NCBI GenBank assembly: GCA_038744685.1
Contig: JBCDMB010000007.1
Location: 79,279 to 143,278, forward strand
Length of the DNA: 64,000 nucleotides
Direction of reading: 5' to 3'
Source of the DNA: Verrucomicrobiota bacterium
GTDB lineage: Bacteria; Verrucomicrobiota; Verrucomicrobiia; Opitutales; Puniceicoccaceae
Part shown: one piece after another, positions 17,079 through 25,948 of the stretch
How the letters are laid out: every line of letters begins with the position of its first letter
How positions within the stretch are numbered: position 1 is the stretch's first letter
Translations under genes and position numbers: made by a program
The notes under the pieces: model-generated
Databases searched by the model: none
What the model was told of the DNA's origin: nothing
What the model saw: the letters and a program-made list of their open reading frames with translations, nothing else

Positions 17079-17609
17079 TTAGCTCTCGGCTCTTCCCTTC
17101 GGACCCTTCATTGGCCTTGGGCCACCAGCCTTTCCGCGCCGAATGTTTGTTTTGACGTCTTCTGCGCGCTCGAGAATGAGCTCGTGGGCCTCTCCGTTCT
17201 CTGATGCATCCACATAAACGTGACCCCGGTCGAGAACATAAAAAGTGCCTTTCAATCGGCGGCTATCAATCCGGTCAGCAGTTCCACGGTCGACATCTAC
17301 CGTATCGCCATATCGTTTGATAAAGCTGTCTGCATCGTCTTCCATCACTGCCGTTACAATCGCTCCCCCACGGCGGGAGTTTTCCTCATCTTCAGTGTGG
17401 GCGAGAAAAAGCACAACTCCTTCAATTTGAGGACCACCATTGATCCGTGTAACGAAAGTGCAGTCGAGCTCGATTTGCTTTCCATCATAGCTGTCAGGGC
17501 GACTCTCATAGTAACGCGCTGAGCCGTCCCCAGCTTCGGAAGCGGAAAACGAGGAGGAGAGAAAGAGGCCGCTAGATGCGACACATAAGAGAAGGGGTTT
17601 TAGGTTCAT
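17079..17609 (-). CDS. Exported protein of unknown function
   Basis: A 176-residue protein with a signal peptide (LLLCVASSGLFLSSSFSAS). The mature part starts ARYYESRPDSYDGKQIELDC and is followed by beta-rich sequence reaching YVLDRGHVYVDAS. The end is a basic tail (IRRGKAGGPRPMKGPKGR). The layout with DGKxIxLxCTFV suggests an OB- or SH3-like small domain, but no family is recognised. It is monocistronic, with a terminator 52 bp past the stop. It is divergent from purD. Confidence 0.6.
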   Translation of the reverse strand: MNLKPLLLCVASSGLFLSSSFSASEAGDGSARYYESRPDSYDGKQIELDCTFVTRINGGPQIEGVVLFLAHTEDEENSRRGGAIVTAVMEDDADSFIKRYGDTVDVDRGTADRIDSRRLKGTFYVLDRGHVYVDASENGEAHELILERAEDVKTNIRRGKAGGPRPMKGPKGRAES

Positions 17610-17740
17610 CTGAACAATGCGTTTGGGGGGTTTGAACGACAGGCCGGAAGCGTTTCAAGAAGATGAAATTCACCTTTCGATTGCAAACTCAAAAACTGAG
17701 TCTTGCGCACCCTCAGAATCGAAGAAACACTTCACGCTGA

Positions 17741-19054
17741 ATGGAAAAAGTACTCCTTATTGGCTCTGGGGCTCGCGAACACGCCATCGCAAAGGCCTTA
17801 AGTGCCTCTCCAGAAAAGTCCGAATTGCTTGTTTACGGGAGCACCAACAACCCTGGTTTGTCGTCTGCTTCGATTGCCTATACAGAAGGCCCTTTGACAG
17901 ATCCCACAAAGATCTGTGAATTCGCAGTCGAACACGGAGCCGATTTTGCCGTTGTGGGTCCCGAGGCGCCGTTGGAGGCAGGAGTCGTCGATGCGCTGTC
18001 GGCAGCTGGAATTGCTACTGCAGGCCCTGGCCGAGAGCAGGCGAAGATTGAATCCAGCAAAGGATTTACCCGGGAACTTCTCCTCAAACACTCCATACCT
18101 GGCTCACCCGTCTTTCAGTGGTTTTCATCAATGGATGGAGTGGAAGCATTTCTTGTGGAGCTCGGAGACGATTTCGTCCTCAAAGCCGATGGGCTTATGG
18201 GTGGCAAGGGAGTCAAGGTTTCCGGAGAGCACCTTCAGACACGGAAGGAGGCTCTTTCTTGGTGTCTCGAAACTCTCGATGCAGGTTCGAAATTCGTCAT
18301 CGAGGAGAAGTGTATCGGCCCCGAGTTTTCACTCTTCACCTACACGGACGGAAAAACTGTCTCACACTCCCCTCTCGTTCAGGATCACAAGCGCGCCTAT
18401 GAAGGCGACATGGGTCCGAATACCGGCGGTATGGGCAGCTATTCAATGCCAGATCACCGAATGCCTTTCACCGAAGAGTCGGATTACCAAGCGGCTGTGG
18501 ATATGAACGAAAAAACCCTTGAAGCGATTGCCAGCGAAACCGGGAGCGTTTACCGCGGTATTCTCTACGGCGGCTTCATGGCTACCGCAGATGGCATCCG
18601 TTTGATTGAGTACAACGCTCGTTTCGGAGACCCGGAGTGCATGAATTTGCTCTCCCTCTTCGAAGGCGATTTTCTTACGGCTTTAAGAGGTATTGCCAAT
18701 GGCAGCTTTGATCCCTCTTCCGTTTCCTACAAAAGTGAGGCTAGCGTCTGCAAGTATCTGGTCCCGGAAGGCTATCCAGAGCGTCCCCGCAAATTGTTTG
18801 AGATCGATCTTTCCGAGGTGGCAGATTGTAAAAACCTCTTCCTCGCGTCCGTTGACTCGAGAAACGGCAGGCTCTTGGCGGCGGGATCACGGACTCTTGC
18901 CTTCGTAGGGACGGGAAAGTCTTTGGAAGAAGCTGAAGTAGCCGCGGAGTCTTTGGCTTTATCAGTTCCAGGTCCCCTCTTTCACAGATCGGATATCGGA
19001 ACGGCAGCTCTTGTCCAAAAGCGTGTGGATTTGATTGACCAGCTACGAGGTTGA
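17741..19054 (+). CDS. purD: Phosphoribosylamine-glycine ligase (GAR synthetase)
   Basis: Second committed step of purine synthesis: ATP, phosphoribosylamine and glycine give GAR. It is an ATP-grasp enzyme of 437 residues, the normal length. The N-terminus MEKVLLIGSGAREHAIAKAL is the PurD signature. The ATP-grasp parts are FVLKADGLMGGKGVKV, DMGPNTGGMGSYS and IEYNARFGDPECM. The next gene, purN, uses the GAR product and starts 5 bp after the stop, so substrate flow and gene order agree. Confidence 0.97.
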   Translation: MEKVLLIGSGAREHAIAKALSASPEKSELLVYGSTNNPGLSSASIAYTEGPLTDPTKICEFAVEHGADFAVVGPEAPLEAGVVDALSAAGIATAGPGREQAKIESSKGFTRELLLKHSIPGSPVFQWFSSMDGVEAFLVELGDDFVLKADGLMGGKGVKVSGEHLQTRKEALSWCLETLDAGSKFVIEEKCIGPEFSLFTYTDGKTVSHSPLVQDHKRAYEGDMGPNTGGMGSYSMPDHRMPFTEESDYQAAVDMNEKTLEAIASETGSVYRGILYGGFMATADGIRLIEYNARFGDPECMNLLSLFEGDFLTALRGIANGSFDPSSVSYKSEASVCKYLVPEGYPERPRKLFEIDLSEVADCKNLFLASVDSRNGRLLAAGSRTLAFVGTGKSLEEAEVAAESLALSVPGPLFHRSDIGTAALVQKRVDLIDQLRG

Positions 19055-19059
19055 ATCAC

Positions 19060-19647
19060 ATGCAGCAAGTGAAAGTTGGCGTTCTGGGTTCGACGCGAGG
19101 GAGCGCGCTAAGGCCAATTGTCGCGGCTTGGAGAAAAGGTGAGCTCCCGATTGATCTCGCGGTGATCGTATCCAACAGGAAGAAGGCACCCATACTTGAG
19201 TTTGCCAGGGAGCAGGAAATCCCTAGCCGAGCAATTCGTCCGGGTGACCTGACGCGTGAAGAGTTTGACGCAGCCGTCACCGCCGAACTCGAAAAACATC
19301 AGGTAGAGTTGGTTCTGATGCTTGGATACATGCGAATCGTCTCTCCTCCTTTTGTCGAGCGTTGGCGGGGCCGCTTGGTAAACATTCACCCTTCTCTGTT
19401 ACCTCGCCACGGAGGATTGATGGATCTTGCGGTTCATGAATCCGTCCTTAGAGCCGGTGATTCGGAATCGGGATGCACGATTCATCTTGCCGAAGAAGAA
19501 GTGGATGCCGGGAGGGTCATACTCCAAAAGAAATGCCCGGTGGCACCGGATGACACTCCCGAAACCCTAAAGGCAAAAGTTCAAAAGCTGGAAGGCAGGG
19601 CGTTCGTTGAATTCCTAAAGGATCCCCTATCCTTTCTGAATTCTTAA
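19060..19647 (+). CDS. purN: Phosphoribosylglycinamide formyltransferase
   Basis: Adds a formyl group from 10-formyl-THF to GAR. The product is 195 residues. The active-site block LVNIHPSLLPRHGG carries Asn108 and His110. The catalytic Asp lies in EEEVDAGRVILQK. A TTG start at 19051 is possible and would overlap purD by 4 bp. The ATG at 19060 is preferred because the GAGG-like sequence in the purD end lies about 10 bp upstream of it. It is co-transcribed with purD. Confidence 0.93.
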   Translation: MQQVKVGVLGSTRGSALRPIVAAWRKGELPIDLAVIVSNRKKAPILEFAREQEIPSRAIRPGDLTREEFDAAVTAELEKHQVELVLMLGYMRIVSPPFVERWRGRLVNIHPSLLPRHGGLMDLAVHESVLRAGDSESGCTIHLAEEEVDAGRVILQKKCPVAPDDTPETLKAKVQKLEGRAFVEFLKDPLSFLNS

Positions 19648-19660
19648 GATTCGAACAAGA

Positions 19661-20671
19661 ATGGAAAGTTCCAACAGTCTTCTCTCCGTGACGGGTCTTT
19701 CCGCTGGCTTTGAAACCGATGCGGGATTCCGAGAGGCCGTTGACCGAGTTACCTTTTCGGTTCACCAAAATGAATCGGTTGGAATTGTGGGTGAGTCTGG
19801 ATGCGGGAAAAGTGTCACCGCTCACAGTATTCTTGGCCTGCTGCCCAAGCCGTCAGGACGGGTATCGAGTGGGAGTATTGAGTTTTCGGGAGTGGACCTT
19901 GCCACACTGGAAGAGAAGAAACTGCGAGGGGTGAGGGGAAAGGAGATCGGAATGATTTTTCAAGAGCCTATGACCGCTCTAAATCCCGTCCACACTGTAG
20001 GCCGACAAATCGCGGAATGCCTTCTCATCCATGAAATGTGCGGAAAGCGAGAGAGCTACGAACGGTCTCTCGATGTGTTGAAAAAAGTGGGCATCCCTGC
20101 ACCCGAACAACGAATGAAGGAATACCCCCATCAACTCTCTGGAGGCATGCGTCAAAGGGTAGTCATTGCAATGGCACTGGTCTGCGGGCCGAAACTGATG
20201 ATTGCAGACGAGCCGACCACCGCACTCGACGTGACGACACAGGCTCAGATACTCGACCTCCTTCGCGAGAAAAAAGAATCTTTCTCAATGGCCATGATAC
20301 TGATCACTCACGACCTTGGCGTTATCGCGGAAACCTGCGATCGGGTCGTAGTCATGTACGCGGGAAGGATCGTGGAAGTGGCCCCTGTAGAAGAACTCTT
20401 TCTAAATCCACTTCATCGGTACACGGCGGGACTTCTCCGCTCCATACCGTCGCTGGAATCTAGACCCAAGACTATGCTTCCGACGATCCCGGGGAGAGTA
20501 CCGGGACTACAGGATTTACCCGTTGGTGCCCGTTTCGCACCACGCTCTGATCATCCGCGGAGAGACGAATATTTGGAGTCGGAAGATTTCCGAACGATTC
20601 GCCCGCGTTTAATTGAAGTCCGGCCCGGTCATTGGGTGGAGGATTGTGATGTAGTGCGCACTGATCGATGA
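19661..20671 (+). CDS. Peptide ABC transporter ATPase, DppD/OppD type
   Basis: A 336-residue cytoplasmic ATPase of a di/oligopeptide or nickel-type importer. Walker A is GESGCGKSVTAHSILG, the signature is LSGGMRQRVVIAMAL, and Walker B is MIADEPTTALD. The C-terminal oligopeptide-transporter extension (LPTIPGRVPGL, GARFAPRSD) is present, but the usual cysteines of that motif are missing. It starts 13 bp after purN. It overlaps the DppF-type gene by 4 bp (ATGA), so the two are made as a pair. No permease or binding protein is nearby. The substrate cannot be inferred. Confidence 0.9.
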   Translation: MESSNSLLSVTGLSAGFETDAGFREAVDRVTFSVHQNESVGIVGESGCGKSVTAHSILGLLPKPSGRVSSGSIEFSGVDLATLEEKKLRGVRGKEIGMIFQEPMTALNPVHTVGRQIAECLLIHEMCGKRESYERSLDVLKKVGIPAPEQRMKEYPHQLSGGMRQRVVIAMALVCGPKLMIADEPTTALDVTTQAQILDLLREKKESFSMAMILITHDLGVIAETCDRVVVMYAGRIVEVAPVEELFLNPLHRYTAGLLRSIPSLESRPKTMLPTIPGRVPGLQDLPVGARFAPRSDHPRRDEYLESEDFRTIRPRLIEVRPGHWVEDCDVVRTDR

Positions 20672-21669
20672 AAGAGGGCGTAACAATCGAGAATCTTAAG
20701 GTGCACTTCCCCTTGCGAGGAGGCCTAATCCCTCGTGTCAAGAGGGTATGCCGGGCCGTGGATGACCTCTCGCTCTCGATAAGCCCCGGAGAAACTCTCG
20801 GAATTGTAGGCGAATCGGGATGCGGCAAAACTACGCTCGGTAAAGCCATCTGCCGATTGGTTAAACCCACTGATGGAGACATCCGCTTGGATGGTGAGAG
20901 CGTTTTGAAACTTCGTGGCAGCTCCCTTCTTGGTTACCGACGGGAGGTTCAAATGATTTTCCAAGACCCCGCTGAATCGCTGAATCCCCGCCAGACCGTC
21001 GGACAGATCCTGGAAGAACCTCTGACCATCCACAAGATTGGGACCCGGAAAGAGAGAGGAATGCAGGTCGCCAAAATTCTGGATGAAGTCGGACTGGATG
21101 CCAATACTGTCGACCGTTATCCCTTCGAGTTTTCCGGTGGCCAACGGCAGCGTATAGGAATCGCCAGAGCTCTCGTGTTGAGACCTTCCCTAATTGTTTG
21201 CGATGAGGCAGTCTCTGCTTTGGACGTCTCCGTGCAGAGCTCGATTCTAAATCTTCTCTTGGACCTACAAAAGGAACACGGTTTCGCCTATCTATTCATC
21301 TCGCATGACTTGTCAGTCGTGCGTCACATATCCGACCGAATTGCCGTCCTTTATCTTGGTAAAGTTGTCGAACTGACGAGTCGCGAGAAACTATTCTCGA
21401 ATCCAAAACACGCCTACACCAAGGCACTCATATCTGCGATCCCCAAGGCTGATCCAACGGCTAAAAGAGACCGAATCCTTCTTAAGGGCGACGTGCCCTC
21501 TCCTATCGACCCACCTCCTGGTTGCGCTTTTGCCTACCGTACTTATCTGGAGTGCTCGGAAGAGCAGGCAGCAATCCCCGGCGAGTTTATCGAGATCGAA
21601 CCTGATCACTGGGTTGAGGCGCATATTGGAACTATTGAGGGGTATGAAGAGATGCGGAAAGGAGGATGA
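20668..21669 (+). CDS. Peptide ABC transporter ATPase, DppF/OppF type
   Basis: A 333-residue partner ATPase of the preceding gene. Walker A is GESGCGKTTLGKAICRL, the signature is FSGGQRQRIGIARAL, and Walker B is LIVCDEAVSALD. The C-terminal domain has PPPGCAFAYRTYLECSEE, close to the usual GCxFxxRC pattern. The start overlaps the partner stop by 4 bp. The pair would form the asymmetric ATPase dimer of an importer whose membrane parts lie outside the window. A second such pair sits at 38403-40039. Confidence 0.9.
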   Translation: MKEGVTIENLKVHFPLRGGLIPRVKRVCRAVDDLSLSISPGETLGIVGESGCGKTTLGKAICRLVKPTDGDIRLDGESVLKLRGSSLLGYRREVQMIFQDPAESLNPRQTVGQILEEPLTIHKIGTRKERGMQVAKILDEVGLDANTVDRYPFEFSGGQRQRIGIARALVLRPSLIVCDEAVSALDVSVQSSILNLLLDLQKEHGFAYLFISHDLSVVRHISDRIAVLYLGKVVELTSREKLFSNPKHAYTKALISAIPKADPTAKRDRILLKGDVPSPIDPPPGCAFAYRTYLECSEEQAAIPGEFIEIEPDHWVEAHIGTIEGYEEMRKGG

Positions 21670-21730
21670 CCACAGCCGAGCTTACCTCGGAATTAGGGCC
21701 TCGAGTTATTGGTTGCCTGCAGTTGTTTTT

Positions 21731-21773
21731 CCAGGCCTGGAGCGGGGAACCAGTTCGGCGACTGAAGTCGCCG
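21731..21773. repeat. REP-like palindromes in a 336-bp intergenic gap
   Basis: CCAGGCCTGG (21731-21740) is a perfect 10-bp palindrome. GGCGACT-GA-AGTCGCC (21757-21772) is a tight hairpin, extended by one C-G pair. Together they look like a small REP-type unit. The gap from 21670 to 22005 holds no gene that I can support. The remainder shows nothing clear. Confidence 0.5.
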
Positions 21774-22005
21774 CTCTTTGTAGAGTGTAGTCTCTGAGAG
21801 GCCTGCGACCTTCCCCCTGGAAATCACTACGGCCTTTCGAAAATTTCACTCTGGGATCGTATACCTCATAGAGACCTGTGGAAGAGAAGGGTTCCTCCGA
21901 GGGACTGAAGGTTGGCCCCTCAAGTCAAAAAGCAGAGTTGGCTTCCAGCATTTTTGTTTCGATCAATCTGCCAAACGTCTCCTAGTTTAGCGGTTTGGGA
22001 CCATC

Positions 22006-23334
22006 ATGAGTGCACACCAGATTCATCATTCTACAGTCGACGCGGAAGCTCCGATCAAGCCGGCTGACTTGCGGGGAATCCTCAAGTATGTCCCGATGTT
22101 TCGCGGTCACACGTTCGTTATCTCAGTCGATGGGAGCGTGGTGGCCCACGAGAATTTTCGGAACTTATTGATGGATCTTGCGGTCTTTCGGAGCCTGAAC
22201 ATCCGAGTGGTTCTTGTTCATGGGGTTGGGCAACAGATCCGTTCTCTTGGGGAAGAACGTGGTATAGCGGTAGAGGATGCATATGGGTCGGGACCGACAA
22301 ACGATGATGTTCTCCATTTAGCAGTCGAAGCCTCAGGGCAGGTAAGCGCCCACATTCTCTCTCAATTTACCGAGCTCGGTATCAGTTGTGCGGTGCCGAA
22401 TGCCGTTCGGGCAACCGTTAAAGGAATCATTCGGGGAGAGGACTATCAGCGGACCGGCAAAGTGGAGAAAGTGGACAGCCAAATGCTGACTCAGCTTCTC
22501 GACTCTGGTATCACGCCGCTCATAAGTCCCGTAAACGCCTCCAGAAGCGGAAGTATTCTCCGCGTGAATTCTGATTGGATTGCAGCCGAAGTCGCTTCCG
22601 CTTTGAAAGCTTCCAAGCTCATTTTCCTGACCTCGCACCCAGGGCTCACGGTTCATGGCGAGTCTCTTCTCAACATACCCGCTGAGGTTCTTCGGGAAAC
22701 GGTTTCGAGGGGACCGGAAGCTATACCGAGCGAGCTTCATTCTAAGGTTGCGGCATCTCTCACTGCTCTTGAAGAAGGGACACCTCGTGCTCACATTCTC
22801 GACGGAAGGGTATTTGGCGCACTCTTAACCGAGGTATTTGACAAGGTTGGCCTCGGTACAATGATTCATAGCAATGAATACGATGAAATTCGCCAAGCAG
22901 AATCCAGCGACCTTTATTCGCTCTACAATTTGATCCAAAATGCGGCTTCCAGTGACGCAGTGCGCGAACGTTCCCTCGAATCCATCCGAGATTCTATCGA
23001 AGATTTTTTCCTTTATGAGATCGACGGTAGTCTGGTTGCGTGTGCTTCGATGATTTCCTACCCTGCTGAACAGGATGGCGAGATCGCGAGCGTATTTGTC
23101 CAACCTTTTTACCAGGGACGTGGGGTCGGATTGAAGATGGTAAATTATGCGGAACGCAAAGCAAAGGCGAAGGGACTCAAGAGGCTTTTTGCTTTGAGCA
23201 CTCAGAGTTTCGCATTTTTCCGCGACGCTTGCGGCTACGAAGAAGCTTCGGAAGATGATTTGCCCGGTTCCCGGCGGGACCTCGTTCACTCGGAAGCTCG
23301 GAAGCCAGTGGTTCTCGTCAAGAACCTCAGTTAG
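22006..23334 (+). CDS. argA: Amino-acid N-acetyltransferase (N-acetylglutamate synthase)
   Basis: Makes N-acetylglutamate from glutamate and acetyl-CoA, the first step of arginine synthesis. The 442 residues match E. coli-type ArgA: an amino-acid-kinase-like domain (about 30-290; VVLVHGVGQQIRSLGEERG and ITPLISPV) plus a GNAT domain (about 295-440; ASVFVQPFYQGRGVGLKMVNYAE). The kinase-like domain is usually the arginine feedback site. No other arg gene is near. The next gene starts 2 bp after its stop. Confidence 0.93.
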   Translation: MSAHQIHHSTVDAEAPIKPADLRGILKYVPMFRGHTFVISVDGSVVAHENFRNLLMDLAVFRSLNIRVVLVHGVGQQIRSLGEERGIAVEDAYGSGPTNDDVLHLAVEASGQVSAHILSQFTELGISCAVPNAVRATVKGIIRGEDYQRTGKVEKVDSQMLTQLLDSGITPLISPVNASRSGSILRVNSDWIAAEVASALKASKLIFLTSHPGLTVHGESLLNIPAEVLRETVSRGPEAIPSELHSKVAASLTALEEGTPRAHILDGRVFGALLTEVFDKVGLGTMIHSNEYDEIRQAESSDLYSLYNLIQNAASSDAVRERSLESIRDSIEDFFLYEIDGSLVACASMISYPAEQDGEIASVFVQPFYQGRGVGLKMVNYAERKAKAKGLKRLFALSTQSFAFFRDACGYEEASEDDLPGSRRDLVHSEARKPVVLVKNLS

Positions 23335-23336
23335 CC

Positions 23337-24743
23337 ATGAAGGCAGGTAATCTTTCGGCTACCCATACTGAATCATCCACTATGTTTCTTACCGATTTGA
23401 ATCGAGACGGCGGAATTGGCTCTAACAGCACACTCGTCGAGATCGGACCTTTTCGTATCTTGGTGGATGCTGGCTTACACCCGAAGAAGAAAGGTAGAGA
23501 AGCAATGCCGCGCTTTGATCAAATCAGAGACGTTGCTTTGGACCTGATCATTCTTACGCACTGCCACCTCGATCACCTCGGCACTCTTCCGGTGGTCGCT
23601 CGTCAACATCCGAACGCAGAGATTTGGATGTCGCGTGAGTCGTCGGTTCTCGCACCTCGGATGATGCGTAACTCCGTCCGAGTGATGAGCCGTCAGCGCG
23701 AGGAGGAGGATGTCCCCGAGTATCCACTTTTCACGGATGGAGAAGTCAGGATGCTAGAGGAAAGGTTCACAGCGGTTCCGGTAGACCGGATCAATCAGCT
23801 CCACGCAAATGGAGAGACCCTTGACGTTGAGTTTTTTCATGCGGGGCACGTTCCCGGTGCAGTCAGCGTTCTCTTACGGTATAAAAAAGAGTCGATTCTA
23901 TTCTCGGGCGATATCTTGTTTACCGACCAACACATCCTACCCGGAGCGGAGGTCGGTGAGCCTGTTGACATCAATACCTTAGTCCTGGAGACGACGCGGG
24001 GAATGACCAGTCGCTCAGTAGGAGCAAGTCGTTCCGAGGAAGTGGAACGCCTTGTCAGTACGGTTTCCGAAACGATCCGCCATGGTGGTTCGGTCCTATT
24101 GCCCGTGTTCGCTCTCGGACGTATGCAGGAAATCTTCTCCGTTCTCCATGAAGCGTTTCGGACACAAGCCATTCCTGAGTGTCCTGTTTTTGCTTCCGGC
24201 CTTGGAATGGACCTTGCCAACTACTTCGATCTTCTTTCCCGGAAAAACAGCGCATTGCAGTTTCGGAAGCGGATTTTGAAAGACATGAATGTCCGGAAGA
24301 TTCCCAAGGATATCCGACCCGGCAAAAACCCTCCCGGACCTGCGATCTATGTCGTCAGTAGTGGAATGGTCGTAGCCAACACTCCCTCTTACCACCTCGC
24401 TGCTGCGATGGTCGGAGAGTCCTCAAACACCATTTGTTTCGTTGGTTACTGTGACCCTGAGGCACCTGGATACGATATTCTATCGGCCGGACATGGGGTT
24501 GATATCCTGTTCAAAGAAATTGATTTCGTCGCGACCTGCCGTGCCAAGGTTGAGAAATTTGATCTGAGCAGCCATGCCGATCGCGAGGAGCTTCTCGACT
24601 ATGCCATCAGAATGAATCCGGGAACTGTCGTGCTCACGCATGGCGACCCGGAGGCAAGGGCCTGGTTCGAGGAGGAGTTGTACGCCAGCGTCCTCGACAG
24701 CCGAATCATTGACCCGGAGCCACTTGAGCGTGTCCATTGCTAA
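23337..24743 (+). CDS. Metallo-beta-lactamase/beta-CASP RNA nuclease
   Basis: A 468-residue cytosolic protein. The zinc motif HCHLDHLG (His75, His77, Asp79, His80) and the downstream HAGHVPGAVSVLL are the MBL core. LLPVFALGRMQEI and VSSGMVVANTPSYHLA belong to the beta-CASP part. FDLSSHADREELLDYA is the C-terminal RMMBL motif. This order matches CPSF73/YSH1-like nucleases, which process RNA ends. The residues after position 375 include the conserved His of the RMMBL motif. It starts 2 bp after argA, and the deaminase follows by 7 bp, so it is likely in one transcript. Confidence 0.9.
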   Translation: MKAGNLSATHTESSTMFLTDLNRDGGIGSNSTLVEIGPFRILVDAGLHPKKKGREAMPRFDQIRDVALDLIILTHCHLDHLGTLPVVARQHPNAEIWMSRESSVLAPRMMRNSVRVMSRQREEEDVPEYPLFTDGEVRMLEERFTAVPVDRINQLHANGETLDVEFFHAGHVPGAVSVLLRYKKESILFSGDILFTDQHILPGAEVGEPVDINTLVLETTRGMTSRSVGASRSEEVERLVSTVSETIRHGGSVLLPVFALGRMQEIFSVLHEAFRTQAIPECPVFASGLGMDLANYFDLLSRKNSALQFRKRILKDMNVRKIPKDIRPGKNPPGPAIYVVSSGMVVANTPSYHLAAAMVGESSNTICFVGYCDPEAPGYDILSAGHGVDILFKEIDFVATCRAKVEKFDLSSHADREELLDYAIRMNPGTVVLTHGDPEARAWFEEELYASVLDSRIIDPEPLERVHC

Positions 24744-24750
24744 GGGTCAG

Positions 24751-25254
24751 ATGGTCGATTCAGGTGTAGATGAGAACTCGGAGAGCTTTCTGGCTGAGGT
24801 TTCTGCTTTGGTTTCCGCTCGTCCGGGGCGGCCGTCATGGGATGAATATTTCATGGCCACCTCGTTGTTGATCGCAAGTCGATCTCCCTGCGAGAGGCTT
24901 CATGTTGGCTGTGTTCTGGTTTCCGGGGGAACCCACAAGAACCGTATCATAGCGGCGGGCTACAATGGTTTTTTACCGAGCTCACCCCACCTTTCGCGAG
25001 TTCGTGACGGTCACGAACAGGGAACCGTGCACGCCGAGCAAAACGCCATTGCGGATGCAGCCAGACGCGGCATCTCCGTCCAGGGAGCCACTGCCTACAT
25101 CAGTCATTTTCCATGCATCCAATGTGCAAAAGTCCTTGCTGCTGCAGGTATCCAGAAAATCAAGTATTTCTACGACTACCGAAACGACCCTATGGTAACG
25201 GAAATTCTTGAAGAATCCGGGATCATCCTAGAGAGTCTAAGTAGCAATGGATAG
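24751..25254 (+). CDS. dCMP/cytidine deaminase family protein
   Basis: A 167-residue zinc-dependent deaminase. HAEQNAI (94-100) carries the zinc His and the catalytic Glu. PCIQC (121-125) supplies the two zinc cysteines. The form resembles ComEB/dCMP deaminases that feed dTMP synthesis. The frame is open back to 24640, but that part overlaps the nuclease gene and is not homologous. The ATG at 24751 follows a GGG-rich site (AAGGGTCAG). It overlaps the YqgE gene by 8 bp at its end, so the two are coupled. Confidence 0.88.
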   Translation: MVDSGVDENSESFLAEVSALVSARPGRPSWDEYFMATSLLIASRSPCERLHVGCVLVSGGTHKNRIIAAGYNGFLPSSPHLSRVRDGHEQGTVHAEQNAIADAARRGISVQGATAYISHFPCIQCAKVLAAAGIQKIKYFYDYRNDPMVTEILEESGIILESLSSNG

Positions 25255-25852
25255 CACACCACGATTCAACAGTCTTTCCGGTCTATCGGGATCGCTGCTC
25301 GTGGCGCACCCGTCACTCCAAGACCCTAATTTCGAAAAGACGGTAATCCTTTTGCCGGTTCACTCCGACGACAGTGGAGCCCTTGGCGTAATCTTGAACA
25401 GGCCTACTGGTCAGACTCTAGGGGAAATGTATCCGGAGCAACACTTTGAGAAGCTCGCCCATATTCAGATTTTTGAGGGTGGGCCCGTCGATCACAGTCA
25501 GCTCATCCTGACCGCTTGGAAGTGGGATCAGGAAGAGAATTCACATAAGATGTTTTTCGGGATCACCAGTGAACACGCCCTCAATCTCATCGAGGGTGAT
25601 GATCCAGTAACGGTGCGAGCCTACCTCGGATATGCTGGGTGGAGTGCCGGTCAGTTGGAAGCTGAGCTTCAAGCCCAATCGTGGATCACCAAGCCAATCG
25701 CCACTGAAGTCCTGGACCAAGACGGAAACCCGGCACTTTGGAACCAGCTTACCGATGACTCGTTGGCCCAGAACGAGGTGGATCTTTCCTCCGAGGCATC
25801 CGACGATGACGAGTTACTGCCCCGTCCGCCCGAGGATCTAGATTTTAATTGA
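25247..25852 (+). CDS. YqgE/AlgH (UPF0301) family protein
   Basis: A 201-residue protein. SLSGSLLVAHPSLQDPNFEKTVILL and GALGVILNRPTGQTL are the family signatures, followed by FEGGPVDHSQLILT and YLGYAGWSAGQLEAEL. The family fold is known, but its biochemical role is not settled. The acidic C-terminus (EASDDDELLPRPPEDLD) is an addition to the core. It begins inside the last codons of the deaminase gene. It converges with hisS. Confidence 0.92.
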   Translation: MDSTPRFNSLSGLSGSLLVAHPSLQDPNFEKTVILLPVHSDDSGALGVILNRPTGQTLGEMYPEQHFEKLAHIQIFEGGPVDHSQLILTAWKWDQEENSHKMFFGITSEHALNLIEGDDPVTVRAYLGYAGWSAGQLEAELQAQSWITKPIATEVLDQDGNPALWNQLTDDSLAQNEVDLSSEASDDDELLPRPPEDLDFN

Positions 25853-25878
25853 TCACCGGAGAGATTGTCTAAGCGGAT

Positions 25879-25895
25879 TCCCGACCTTTTCGGGA
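25879..25895. terminator. Weak hairpin between convergent yqgE-like gene and hisS
   Basis: TCCCGA-CCTTT-TCGGGA forms a 6-bp stem in the 96-bp convergent gap. No strong T tract follows on either strand, so terminator function is a guess. Confidence 0.3.
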
Positions 25896-25948
25896 TCTCA
25901 ACTTTAGAGTGGAAGCCGCTAGAGCGGTGAGGTCGAGACAGCGAAAAA